Positions 55,085 to 63,989 of a stretch of DNA of 64,000 bases are shown here, piece after piece. Under the pieces are notes generated by a model. The model was not told where the DNA came from, made no database searches, and saw nothing but the letters and a program-made list of their open reading frames with translations. How positions within the stretch are numbered: position 1 is the first letter of the stretch; the number at the start of each line of letters is the position of its first letter. The stretch comes from Nostoc sp. XA010. Its GTDB lineage: Bacteria; Cyanobacteriota; Cyanobacteriia; Cyanobacteriales; Nostocaceae. The stretch covers positions 143,782-207,781 of the forward strand of contig NZ_JAIVFX010000010.1 in NCBI RefSeq assembly GCF_020829625.1. Direction: 5' to 3'. A program made the position numbers and the translations under genes.

Positions 55085-56800
55085 TTAAAACAAAAAGTAC
55101 CTCTGTGCCATTGGTAAAACTGTCGCAGGTTCACAAATGAGCAACTCACCATCTGCCCTGACTTGGTATGTTTCTGGATCTACTTCAATGTGGGGTAGTG
55201 CATCATTCAGCTTCATATCCCGCTTACTCAATTGGCGTGTCCCAGAAACTGCAACTGTTGCCTTTTGTAAACCTAACTGGCTGGGTATTTCTTTCTCTAA
55301 AGCTGCTTGGGAAACAAAAGTTAATGATGTAGCATGACGCGCCCCTGCAAAACTACCAAACATCGGTCGCATATACACTGGTTGTGGTGTGGGAATACTG
55401 GCGTTAGCATCGCCCATTTGCGACCATGCAATCATTCCGCCTTTAATGACTATCTCTGGTTTCACGCCAAAAAACGCGGGACGCCACAAACATAAATCTG
55501 CTAATTTTCCTTCTTCCACTGAACCCACATATTCAGCAATTCCGTGAGCGATCGCAGGGTTAATTGTATACTTAGCAACATACCTTTTTGCACGAAAATT
55601 GTCTGCTTTTTGCTTAGTTCCTTGTGTGTTAAGAGTTCCTCGTTGCACCTTCATTTTGTGAGATGTCTGCCAGGTGCGAATTATCACTTCACCTACTCTT
55701 CCCATTGCCTGGGAATCGGAAGAAATCATGCTAAATGCGCCTAAGTCGTGCAAAATGTCTTCAGCAGCAATGGTTTCTCGACGGATGCGAGATTCGGCAA
55801 AAGCGACATCTTCAGCGATCGCTGGATCGAGGTGATGGCATACCATCAACATATCTAGGTGTTCGTCTAAGGTATTTAGAGTATAAGGACGTGTGGGATT
55901 AGTGGAAGATGGCAGAACATTGGCTTGGCCGCAAACTTTGATAATATCTGGTGCGTGTCCTCCGCCTGCGCCTTCAGTGTGGTAGGTGTGGATAGTACGA
56001 TTCTTGAACGCAGCGATCGTATCTTCGACAAATCCGGCTTCATTCAGGGTATCAGTATGAATCGCTACTTGCACATCATATTCCTCGGCAACACTAAGGC
56101 AAGTATCAATTGCTGCGGGTGTAGTTCCCCAGTCTTCATGTAGTTTTAACCCCATTGCTCCGGCGGCTACTTGTTCTACAAGTCCTTGGGGTTGACTGGC
56201 GTTACCTTTACCCAAAAATCCTAAGTTCACGGGAAAGGCATCAGCAGCTTGCAGCATTCGGTAAATGTTCCAAGGGCCGGGGGTGCAGGTAGTGGCATTT
56301 GTACCCGTAGCTGGGCCAGTACCACCGCCGATCATGGTGGTAATACCGGAAGCGATCGCCACTTCAATTTGTTGGGGACAAATAAAATGAATATGGGCAT
56401 CAATACCACCAGCAGTGAGAATCATTCCTTCACCAGCTAAGGCTTCGGTTCCGGGGCCGATAATAATATCTACATTATTTTGAATATAAGGATTTCCAGC
56501 TTTACCAATTTTGAAAATCTTGCCATCTTTAATGCCGATATCCGCTTTGACAATACCCCACCAATCGAGAATTAAGGCATTAGTAATTACTAAATCTACA
56601 GCACCATCGGCATTAGAAATGGGGGATTGTCCCATTCCATCTCTGATGACTTTACCGCCACCGAATTTTACTTCATCGCCGTAAGTCGTGAAATCTTGTT
56701 CAACTTCTATAAATAATTCTGTGTCTGCAAGTCGGATGCGATCGCCTATTGTGGGACCGTAGGTTTCGGCGTAGGCGCGGCGATCCATTCTGTAAGGCAT
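55085..56800 (-). CDS. ureC: Urease subunit alpha
   Basis: 571 residues, full length. Nickel ligands His136 and His138 (DAHIHF), carbamylated Lys219 (GLKLHEDWG), His248, His274 and Asp362 (MISSDSQAMG); the flap is Cys321-His322-His323 (VCHHLD). Hydrolyses urea to ammonia and carbamate. Last gene of ureDABC. Confidence 0.97.
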   Translation of the reverse strand: MPYRMDRRAYAETYGPTIGDRIRLADTELFIEVEQDFTTYGDEVKFGGGKVIRDGMGQSPISNADGAVDLVITNALILDWWGIVKADIGIKDGKIFKIGKAGNPYIQNNVDIIIGPGTEALAGEGMILTAGGIDAHIHFICPQQIEVAIASGITTMIGGGTGPATGTNATTCTPGPWNIYRMLQAADAFPVNLGFLGKGNASQPQGLVEQVAAGAMGLKLHEDWGTTPAAIDTCLSVAEEYDVQVAIHTDTLNEAGFVEDTIAAFKNRTIHTYHTEGAGGGHAPDIIKVCGQANVLPSSTNPTRPYTLNTLDEHLDMLMVCHHLDPAIAEDVAFAESRIRRETIAAEDILHDLGAFSMISSDSQAMGRVGEVIIRTWQTSHKMKVQRGTLNTQGTKQKADNFRAKRYVAKYTINPAIAHGIAEYVGSVEEGKLADLCLWRPAFFGVKPEIVIKGGMIAWSQMGDANASIPTPQPVYMRPMFGSFAGARHATSLTFVSQAALEKEIPSQLGLQKATVAVSGTRQLSKRDMKLNDALPHIEVDPETYQVRADGELLICEPATVLPMAQRYFLF

Positions 56801-56838
56801 ATAAAATCCTTTTTTTAACGCAAAGGGACGCGGAGGTT

Positions 56839-57144
56839 TTAGAGGTTTCCGTTAATTTTGGCGTTGAAGCCGTAGACTTGGCGAGTACCGACGAGGGGGA
56901 TTAGAGTTATTTCTTTTTCGTCGCCTGGTTCAAAGCGGACTGCGGTTCCGGCGGGGATATCGAGGCGCATTCCTCGCGCTTGTTCTCTGTCAAAATGTAA
57001 GGCAGTGTTAACTTCATAAAAGTGATAATGGGAACCTACTTGTATGGGGCGATCGCCTGTATTTGAAACTTGTAATTTTATAGTTGGACGACCAACATTT
57101 AGTTCAATTTCACCTAATGGTGTGATAATTTCCCCAGGAATCAT
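56839..57144 (-). CDS. ureB: Urease subunit beta
   Basis: 101 residues, usual size (MIPGEIITPLGEIELN, VGSHYHFYEVN, RLDIPAGTAVRFEPGD). Separate from gamma and alpha, as in cyanobacteria. 38 bases before ureC. Confidence 0.95.
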   Translation of the reverse strand: MIPGEIITPLGEIELNVGRPTIKLQVSNTGDRPIQVGSHYHFYEVNTALHFDREQARGMRLDIPAGTAVRFEPGDEKEITLIPLVGTRQVYGFNAKINGNL

Positions 57145-57158
57145 AATAAATTCAAAAA

Positions 57159-57461
57159 TTAACGAATTGGATTATGTACTGTTACTAACTTTGTGCCATC
57201 AGGAAAAGTTGCTTCTACCTGTACGTCATGCACCATTTCAGGTATACCTTCCATGACATCATCCCGCGTCAATAGAGTTGTACCATAACTCATTAATTCA
57301 GCTACAGTTTGCCCATCCCTTGCACCTTCTAAAATGGCAGCAGAAATATAAGCGATCGCTTCAGGATAATTCAGTTTTAAACCCCTTCCTTTACGTCTTT
57401 CTGCTAATAAAGCAGCTGTAAAAATTAATAGCTTATCTTTTTCCTGCGGCGTCAATTGCAT
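57159..57461 (-). CDS. ureA: Urease subunit gamma
   Basis: 100 residues, usual size (MQLTPQEKDKLLIFTAALLAE, LNYPEAIAYISAAILEGARDG, VPEMVHDVQVEATFPDGTKL-like region). 14 bases before ureB. Confidence 0.95.
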   Translation of the reverse strand: MQLTPQEKDKLLIFTAALLAERRKGRGLKLNYPEAIAYISAAILEGARDGQTVAELMSYGTTLLTRDDVMEGIPEMVHDVQVEATFPDGTKLVTVHNPIR

Positions 57462-57503
57462 TCTTACCTCTTCCTTCGCGTCCTTCGCGCCTTCGTGGTT
57501 CGT

Positions 57504-58346
57504 TCAAAGCTGCCACACTCTTGGTATACAACAATTACCACGATTCAAAAAAGAAACTCGCAGCATCTGCCAAACATTAATAAACCAGTTTCTCACCTCA
57601 GACGTAGAAGCACCGCGATATCGACACAATAATCCATGTTGTAATCGGCTAGCACCCGCTTCTCCTTCCCCATTCCATAAATTTCGCGTTTTTTCGACAA
57701 TTTCTGCTGAAACTGCACCACCAACCCAAACTAGACTACCTACTATTGGTTTTCCAGCCAAACCGTGGGGGCTGTGGAAAATTTCTTCGCTACCCCGTAA
57801 CCATTGCCGATCAATCCATAAAGGAATACCTTCTTGCCAAATTTCTGTGTGCGATCGCCATTCTCCTTGCAAGAATTTTTCTCCTCTAGCACTGCGACCA
57901 AATCGGGTAATTTCCCAGCCTAACCAACTGCCCCCGGTTGCTAATTCTACCCGTAAATCTTGCCGATAAATCGCGTCGTTAAATAAAATTGTCTCTTGCG
58001 GCAACCATTCTAAACAAGCACCAGCATCAACTTGCATTTGGATGGTTTGTCTAGCTTGTAAGCCATTGCTGCGGTATATCTTGCTTGCAGCAGCTGTAGT
58101 GATTAAGGCTTGGGTTTGGGGTTGGAGGTGGATGTTAGAGGATAAGCGATCGCCTCCCACCATTCCCCCAGCCGTGTGTAAAATGACGCTATGACAAACT
58201 TTTTCCCCTTCTGGGTAAAATGGGCGTTGTACCTTCAGGGGCGCTTGCTGGTGATTGTAAATTAATTGGGTTTTACCCTGGCGATCGGCATAGACTAAAT
58301 TAAGTTTGCCATGCCAACCTTCTGCTACTTGCGGATTGCAGGTCAT
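57504..58346 (-). CDS. ureD: Urease accessory protein UreD
   Basis: 280 residues. Family motifs HSVILHTAGGMVGGDRL, TTAAASKIYRSNG and LEWLPQETILFNDA are present. UreD helps load nickel on the apo-enzyme with UreE, F and G. It is the first gene of ureDABC; no ureE, ureF or ureG is in the window, so they must lie elsewhere. The promoter region is 58347 onward; no NtcA site is seen. Confidence 0.93.
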   Translation of the reverse strand: MTCNPQVAEGWHGKLNLVYADRQGKTQLIYNHQQAPLKVQRPFYPEGEKVCHSVILHTAGGMVGGDRLSSNIHLQPQTQALITTAAASKIYRSNGLQARQTIQMQVDAGACLEWLPQETILFNDAIYRQDLRVELATGGSWLGWEITRFGRSARGEKFLQGEWRSHTEIWQEGIPLWIDRQWLRGSEEIFHSPHGLAGKPIVGSLVWVGGAVSAEIVEKTRNLWNGEGEAGASRLQHGLLCRYRGASTSEVRNWFINVWQMLRVSFLNRGNCCIPRVWQL

Positions 58347-58554
58347 TTATAAATTCAAGATTAAACTTCAGATACCTTATGTTTATTTAATGCATTCTTT
58401 GCTACTTTACTTGCAATTTATCATTGTTTTCACCAAGGTGTACGCTAGTGCGATAGACCATATAGACAAAACCACTTTCATCAAAAGCTAGATTATTTGC
58501 AACCAATAGCTGAACAATTTAACTATCCTTTAGTTGTATGTCAGTAGTCAATTC
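58347..58554. other. Intergenic region upstream of ureD and HicA remnant
   Basis: AT-rich, should carry the ureD promoter. A short stretch before the HicA remnant (HQKLDYLQPIAEQ in one frame, ending TAG) is open but does not match HicB. Nothing certain is seen. Confidence 0.4.
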
Positions 58555-58784
58555 ATGGGACGGCTAGCTGGCTTGAGCTACATACAGATTATCAAAATCT
58601 TAAAAACCTTTGGCTTTGTTTTTCATCGTCAAGCCGTAGGGAGTCATGAAATCTGGTTTAATCCTGAAACTAATCGTTACACTACTATTCCCAAAATCAT
58701 TCTGATGATATGCCAGAAGGAACATTACGTGCAATTTTAAAGCAAGCTGCTATTGAACCTGAAGATTTTCTTAACCGCTGTTAG
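58555..58784 (+). pseudogene. Frameshifted HicA-type toxin (mRNA interferase)
   Basis: Starts MGRLAGLSYIQIIKILKTFG with the catalytic His in VGSHEIWFNPE. At about 58691-58695 two extra bases shift the frame. Removing them restores the usual HicA continuation (KHSDDMPEGTLRAILKQAA and a TAG at 58782-58784). The unrepaired frame stops at 58738-58740. No HicB antitoxin gene is recognisable on either side. It could be a sequencing error, but the missing partner favours decay. Confidence 0.75.
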
Positions 58785-58836
58785 TAATAAAGGGCGTTTG
58801 TATTCATTTTGATTAAGCTTGTTCCTGCTATTCTAA

Positions 58837-59085
58837 CTAAGCTACCAAATCAGCAACTTCCGAAAAATCAAGCAAATCTTCTCCCAACTCCTTTAACTGT
58901 TCAGCAGATAAATTCCGAACCTGTTCAACTAATGATGCATCAATATCACCAAAGCGCCGTTTAAGCTGACGACTAATCACTTTCAACGCTTCCTTTTGAA
59001 GGATATAACGATATATTGATAAATTACAGATTCTTTCATAATATCCTCCCACAAAAATTGCCGAGCCAAATCTTTTAAAACTCAA
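58837..59085 (-). CDS. DUF4351 tail of an Rpn/PD-(D/E)XK nuclease-transposase family protein
   Basis: 82 residues. The C-terminal 50 (RQLKRRFGDIDASLVEQVRNL, LSAEQLKELGEDLLDF) match the DUF4351 domain that closes many cyanobacterial Rpn-like proteins. The nuclease domain is missing, so it is a likely fragment; it could also be a short expressed domain. It follows the 888-residue ATPase gene by 48 bases on the same strand. Confidence 0.6.
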   Translation of the reverse strand: MSFKRFGSAIFVGGYYERICNLSIYRYILQKEALKVISRQLKRRFGDIDASLVEQVRNLSAEQLKELGEDLLDFSEVADLVA

Positions 59086-59133
59086 ACCTGCGAGAAGTTC
59101 TATACAACCTGAAATATAAAATCAAAAATATTT

Positions 59134-61800
59134 TTATACTGCACCTTGGCGAATCATTTCAAAACCATATACATAGATATCCGCAAATTTATAGCGTTGT
59201 TCTTTTTCGCGCCATTCAATAATGCCAATTTCACTTAAAAAAGAAGCAAATTCTTCAAAATATGCAATATCATGTGCTGAATCTTGCCATATAGTATGTA
59301 ATTCATCTTGAGTTAAAAAGGCTGATTTAAGCTTGAGGGATTCAAAAAAATTAGCCAAATCAGGATATTCCTCTCGGATTTCATCACAGCGTTTTTCTGA
59401 TGCTTTCTTCAACCCGAATTCTAAAGCTTTACTTCGCAGTAAGCGGTCAGTAGGTGGTTGAATTGATGATTTTCCTTTATAGCTTAATTCTTGCTCTTTT
59501 GCTCCTTCTAATAATATGCTTAAACTTCGAGGAAAGGTAGTACCACTTGAGTCTGTTAATCTTTCATAAACCCATCTGGATACATATTTAGCTTTGTCTC
59601 CTGTTCTCCGACGACTTCCCCAAAGTAATTCTAAAGCTTTATCAATCACTTCTTCACCAGCTTGATCAATACTTTCAACAGCAATAGGAGAGAATTTATC
59701 AACCAAGTTCTTGAAATCTTGAGACTGTATTACTTGGCGCAGTGCTAATCGTAAAAAATCAACCCTAGTCCATTGTAATAGAATATCGCGTCCATTGAAA
59801 TGACTTCTGTTGTCAAAAATTAAGCGATTCCATATATCTTCTCTCAAGAAAACTTTAAACCTAATTGCTGTTAATCTGTTGGCATAACAAGACTGAATCA
59901 ATTGAAATAAGCCCGTGATTGCTTGCTGTCTTACTTCTCCTGCTTGACGAAAGTCTTCATCTAAATCATCGTAAAGAAACCACAGTTTTTGAGATTTATC
60001 TTTAGCTTCTTGATGAATTATGTTTATGGCATCTTTGACGATAAGCCGTAGATCAGAATGAGTAGACAGTTGTAGTAAAGCTTGGGTAGATTCATACTGC
60101 CAGCCTTCTGTAGATAACTTATTAATAATTTCTTTCAATCGGCTAAATTTATTATTTCTAGGAAATTTAAATAATTTTTCTTGATGACATCTCAGCAGTA
60201 AATAAGCTCTCCAAAAAGATTCCCATGTTCCATCATTTTGCTGCAAATGCCGATGGATGACTTGGAATTCATCACGAGAGGGACGGCTTTCCTTAAATCT
60301 ACCATGTGCTGACAAAAATACAGTATTATCTAATCGTCCATGAGCCAGTTTTTGACCAACGCTTTTGTGTTTTAGAAAAAGCGAATACAGAGCAGTTTTA
60401 CCTGTTCCTTTTCGTCCTCTTATCAAACAGGTAGTATCATCTAAGAATTTTTCAAAATCAGTGGTACGCTGAAATATTAGACCCAAATGTTCTGTATCAG
60501 CAGCATTTACTTCAGGAAATTGCAGGCTTTCAATAATAGTCCAGCGTTTTTCTGAGTTAGCTAAAACATTTTTGCGTTGGAGATCATCAGTTTCTTCATC
60601 AATCAAATTGGCAATTTTATTATAGTAATCTAGTAAAGCTGGAACAGGATAGTTTTCAGCCAAAGCAATTAGGTGTATGTAAGGAACTACTAAAGGTTCC
60701 TCTATTTTTGATTGATAATTATCTATGTCTTCCTCGTTATTATTTTCATTATTTACGATTTTTATCCTTTCAAACAAAGATTTGCAAATTTCTGTTACTT
60801 TAGATAAGCCTATTTTAGTAATATCAGGTACAGGAGAAAAAACAAAATTAATTGATAATTTTTTCAGGCTTTGAAGCGATTGTAAAAGTAGTTCTATGCC
60901 CTGTTTATTTTGTTCATTAGGGAAAAGGAAAATGATTGCTTCGTCGGCAGCTTGGATTAATGATAAAGCTCCCCATTGATTAATTCCGGTTCTCGAATCA
61001 ATTAAGAGAATATCTGGTTTTAATTGTTCATAAATTTCACGTTTGAAAACAGACCAAAGACTTTGATCTCCATCAATAACGGTAGTAGCATGGAGATCAT
61101 CAACCTTAGAAACATAATCAAGATTAAGAAAACCAGCAGGAACAACAAATAATCTCCCTGTAGCGTTCGGTATTCTCACTTCACCAAATATTTCTGCAAT
61201 TGAAATATTTGCCTCTATTCCTTCTGGTAAGTAGGAACGCTCATAAAAATAGTCAACAATTCCATATTTTGGTTGTGGTTTGAGGTTAAATGCTGTACTC
61301 AAACCCGGTGCTTCTAAATCTAAATCAACAGCTACAACTTTACGTCCCCGCATTGCTAAAATCCAAGCAACATGAGTTAATGCTGTAGTGCGTCCTACTC
61401 CTCCTTTAAAGGAATAAAATGTCACTGTCCTGGGTAAACTAGGTTCGCGCTGGGGTGTGGTTAATTGATTTTGCGGATTTGCTGCTTGGATAGCTAAATC
61501 TTGCCAAGTTTTTACTGAGACTGAACTTAAAACCTGTGGTGGTGAAAGATTCAGCGACTGCGCTTCTTGAAGCGTATATAAGGAGAGAAATCCAGGAGAT
61601 AAATGAGGGACGTAAGATTTAAGTAAGCCTGAGATTTGCTCTTTACGCTGGGGAGTAGATAAACTAATAAAGCGATCGCTTACAATAGTCAAATTCAATA
61701 AACCTGATGTAGAAATATTTAAATCAACCCATTCTTGTGAATTATGCACATATTGATTTGTAATTTCCTGCTTTAGCAAAACCTGCCAATTTTCATGCAT
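59134..61800 (-). CDS. Dual P-loop ATPase (MinD/ParA-like plus second ATPase module)
   Basis: 888 residues in a row of modules. Residues 1-120 form an unassigned N-terminal domain. Residues 124-400 form a MinD/ParA-type ATPase with the variant Walker A FKGGVGRTT (132-139) and VVAVDLDLEAPGLS, then ILLIDSRTGI as the Asp motif. Residues about 425-700 carry a second P-loop (RGRKGTGKT, 461-469; Walker B LWFLYDDLDE, 606-615), recalling the Sll1717-type ATPases. The last 190 residues are helical and likely hold effector-binding or regulatory parts. RBS AGAGGTGG precedes the ATG. It is 12 bases after the HEPN-like gene, so they form one operon. KGGVGR ATPases are known in cyanobacteria but lack a settled function; a defence-like role is inferred. 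Confidence 0.78.
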   Translation of the reverse strand: MHENWQVLLKQEITNQYVHNSQEWVDLNISTSGLLNLTIVSDRFISLSTPQRKEQISGLLKSYVPHLSPGFLSLYTLQEAQSLNLSPPQVLSSVSVKTWQDLAIQAANPQNQLTTPQREPSLPRTVTFYSFKGGVGRTTALTHVAWILAMRGRKVVAVDLDLEAPGLSTAFNLKPQPKYGIVDYFYERSYLPEGIEANISIAEIFGEVRIPNATGRLFVVPAGFLNLDYVSKVDDLHATTVIDGDQSLWSVFKREIYEQLKPDILLIDSRTGINQWGALSLIQAADEAIIFLFPNEQNKQGIELLLQSLQSLKKLSINFVFSPVPDITKIGLSKVTEICKSLFERIKIVNNENNNEEDIDNYQSKIEEPLVVPYIHLIALAENYPVPALLDYYNKIANLIDEETDDLQRKNVLANSEKRWTIIESLQFPEVNAADTEHLGLIFQRTTDFEKFLDDTTCLIRGRKGTGKTALYSLFLKHKSVGQKLAHGRLDNTVFLSAHGRFKESRPSRDEFQVIHRHLQQNDGTWESFWRAYLLLRCHQEKLFKFPRNNKFSRLKEIINKLSTEGWQYESTQALLQLSTHSDLRLIVKDAINIIHQEAKDKSQKLWFLYDDLDEDFRQAGEVRQQAITGLFQLIQSCYANRLTAIRFKVFLREDIWNRLIFDNRSHFNGRDILLQWTRVDFLRLALRQVIQSQDFKNLVDKFSPIAVESIDQAGEEVIDKALELLWGSRRRTGDKAKYVSRWVYERLTDSSGTTFPRSLSILLEGAKEQELSYKGKSSIQPPTDRLLRSKALEFGLKKASEKRCDEIREEYPDLANFFESLKLKSAFLTQDELHTIWQDSAHDIAYFEEFASFLSEIGIIEWREKEQRYKFADIYVYGFEMIRQGAV

Positions 61801-61812
61801 TTGACCACCTCT

Positions 61813-62253
61813 TTAAAGTTGAGTAGTTTGTTTCTGTAACCACCCTTTGAGATTCCGATAAGCTTTTAACCAGCGTTTGTAACTTTCATCATTAGGCTCA
61901 AGGCCACAATAACGCATATCTATAAAATTTTGGCTATTAGGGTTTTCCACTTCATTAAGCCATTTTCGCACTTCAGGAAAATTAGCAATTCTAGATTTAA
62001 GTCGATTGTGCCGATTTAATGCTTCTATGTAACTATGTCCCGGATTAGTAATAGTATGCCCAGGATTAGTAGAATCTGTCTTCCATTCCTGAGTTGCACC
62101 CTTTGCTAAGGTAGCAAAAATCATTGCTTTTAATAAACACTCAATGGTTACACCTCCAAAGTGCATAGCGGCTACTCTTCTTTCCGATTCCTTTTTACAT
62201 AATATTTCAGTATCAAGATGACGTTGCATAAAAGCGGCTTGGTAATCTTCCAT
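61813..62253 (-). CDS. HEPN-like small protein, partner of the dual ATPase
   Basis: 146 residues from ATG at 62253, chosen because AAGGAG lies 11 bases ahead; a GTG at 62292 would start inside the groEL terminator. The pattern AAMHFGGVTIECLLKAMIFA, GHSYIEALNRHNRL and IDMRYCGLEPNDESYKRWLKAY is like HEPN domains, which carry (A)GxxxECxLKA in the second helix and a (D)xRY segment later. A canonical RX4-6H nuclease motif is not seen at its usual place, so toxin activity is uncertain. HEPN proteins are often toxins or RNA-targeting effectors controlled by a partner such as an ATPase. Confidence 0.65.
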   Translation of the reverse strand: MEDYQAAFMQRHLDTEILCKKESERRVAAMHFGGVTIECLLKAMIFATLAKGATQEWKTDSTNPGHTITNPGHSYIEALNRHNRLKSRIANFPEVRKWLNEVENPNSQNFIDMRYCGLEPNDESYKRWLKAYRNLKGWLQKQTTQL

Positions 62254-62295
62254 TTCGTTATTTTCTCCTTTTAAACACCTGAATCTTGACACAAA

Positions 62296-62330
62296 AAAAT
62301 AGCTGCTTCCTTTGCGGAGGCAGCTATTTT
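62296..62330 (-). terminator. Intrinsic terminator after groEL
   Basis: 15-base stem AAAATAGCTGCTTCC/GGAGGCAGCTATTTT (one G-U or mismatch) with a 5-base loop, followed on the minus strand by a T-run (TTTTTTTGTG). It is 25 bases past the groEL stop. The HEPN-like gene begins 43 bases further on, so read-through is its simplest source of transcript. Confidence 0.85.
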
Positions 62331-62354
62331 TACAAATTATGTAACTACAAAGTA

Positions 62355-63989
62355 TTAGTAATCGAAGTCGCCGCCGCCAGCACCAGCGCCAGCAGGAGCG
62401 CTATCCTTAGGCTCAGGCTTGTCAACTATAATACATTCGGTTGTCAACACCATACCAGCGATCGAAGCAGCGTTTTGCAGAGCAGAACGAGTCACTTTAG
62501 CAGGATCAACAATACCAGCCTCTAACAAATCGACGAATTCGTTTGTCGCAGCGTTGTAGCCAACGTTGAATTCTTTCTCTTTCACACGTTCAGCAATAAC
62601 AGCACCATTCTGACCGGCGTTTTCAGCAATCCGCTTCAGAGGTGCAGGTAAGGCGCGAACAACAATCAAAGCACCAATCAACTCTTCATCTTTAAGATTG
62701 CTCTTTGCCCAAACTTCCAATTCAGGAGCGAGGTGAGCCAGAGTTGTACCACCGCCAGGAACAATACCTTCTTCCACAGCAGCTTTAGTAGCATTGATAG
62801 CGTCTTCTAGACGCAACTTCTTGTCTTTCATTTCGGTTTCGGTCGCTGCACCCACTTTCACTACAGCGACACCACCAGAGAGTTTAGCAAGACGCTCTTG
62901 TAATTTCTCTTTGTCGTAAGAAGATTCGGTTTCATCGATTTGACGACGAATCTGTTCTACACGAGCCTTAACAGCAGCTTCGTTACCTTCGGCAACAATT
63001 GTGGTGCTGTCCTTGGTGATGGTGATCCGGCGAGCTTTACCCAGGCTATCCAGCTTGGTGTTATCTAGCTTCAGACCAGCATCTTCGGTGATTAGTTGAC
63101 CACCAGTTAAAACAGCGATGTCTTCTAGTAGTGCTTTGCGGCGATCGCCAAAGCCAGGAGCCTTAACAGCAGCCACGTTGAGTACACCGCGTAAACGGTT
63201 TACTACCAAGGTTGCCAAAGCTTCTTTTTCAATATCTTCGGCGATAATCACCAAAGGACGACCAGCACGAGCTACTTGCTCTAACACTGGTACAAGGTCT
63301 TGTACCAAAGCGATTTTCTTATCGGTCAGCAGTATGAAAGGCTCATCAAAAACCGCTTCCATCCGCTCAGGGTCGGTAGCGAAATAAGGAGAGATGTAGC
63401 CTTTGTCAAAGCGCATCCCTTCAGTGATTTCCAACTCGGTGAACATAGATTTCCCTTCTTCTAGGGAAATTACGCCTTCCTTGCCCACCTTGTCCATTGC
63501 TTGGGCAATCATCTGACCAACTTCTTCGTCATTACCAGCCGAGATCGCACCAACTTGGGCAATGGCTTTGGAATCTTCCACTGGACGGGCGTGTTCAGCA
63601 ATTTTTTCTACCAAGAAGGCAGTAGCTTTGTCAATACCGCGCTTCAGGGAAATTGCGTTAGCACCAGCTGCAACGTTCCGCAAGCCTTCTTTGACGATCG
63701 CATGAGCTAAAACGGTAGCAGTGGTGGTGCCATCGCCCGCAGCATCGTTGGTCTTAGAAGCAGCTTGACGAATCAAAGCTACACCAGTGTTTTCAATATG
63801 ATCTTCTAATTCGATTTCTTTAGCGATCGTTACACCGTCATTAACGATTTGCGGTGCGCCAAATTTCTTTTCTAGGACTACGTTACGACCTTTGGGGCCA
63901 AGGGTAACAGCTACAGCCTCAGCCAGGATGTCAATGCCTCGTTCTAAGGCGCGACGGGCGTTTTCGTTGTAGATAATGCGCTTTGCCAT
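62355..63989 (-). CDS. groEL: Chaperonin GroEL (GroEL1 type)
   Basis: 544 residues, full length. The ATP-binding motifs VTLGPKGRNVVLEKK, NDAAGDGTTTATVLA and VPGGGTTLAHL are present; the C-terminus ends GGGDFDY. This fits the cyanobacterial copy normally found after groES, which should lie just beyond the right edge (only 11 bases remain). GroEL folds proteins in a double ring with ATP. Cyanobacterial groESL is usually under HrcA/CIRCE control; the promoter is outside the window. Confidence 0.97.
   Translation of the reverse strand: MAKRIIYNENARRALERGIDILAEAVAVTLGPKGRNVVLEKKFGAPQIVNDGVTIAKEIELEDHIENTGVALIRQAASKTNDAAGDGTTTATVLAHAIVKEGLRNVAAGANAISLKRGIDKATAFLVEKIAEHARPVEDSKAIAQVGAISAGNDEEVGQMIAQAMDKVGKEGVISLEEGKSMFTELEITEGMRFDKGYISPYFATDPERMEAVFDEPFILLTDKKIALVQDLVPVLEQVARAGRPLVIIAEDIEKEALATLVVNRLRGVLNVAAVKAPGFGDRRKALLEDIAVLTGGQLITEDAGLKLDNTKLDSLGKARRITITKDSTTIVAEGNEAAVKARVEQIRRQIDETESSYDKEKLQERLAKLSGGVAVVKVGAATETEMKDKKLRLEDAINATKAAVEEGIVPGGGTTLAHLAPELEVWAKSNLKDEELIGALIVVRALPAPLKRIAENAGQNGAVIAERVKEKEFNVGYNAATNEFVDLLEAGIVDPAKVTRSALQNAASIAGMVLTTECIIVDKPEPKDSAPAGAGAGGGDFDY

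Noticed and set aside
59134..61800. BolA-like motif in the first 60 residues of the dual ATPase
   Set aside because: A short VSDRFxxLSTPQR stretch looks similar, but it is too short and in the wrong context to support a domain call.
61813..62253. RVAAMH as the HEPN RX4H nuclease motif
   Set aside because: It fits the spacing but lies in an early helix, whereas the catalytic motif normally lies near the last helices; treated as chance.
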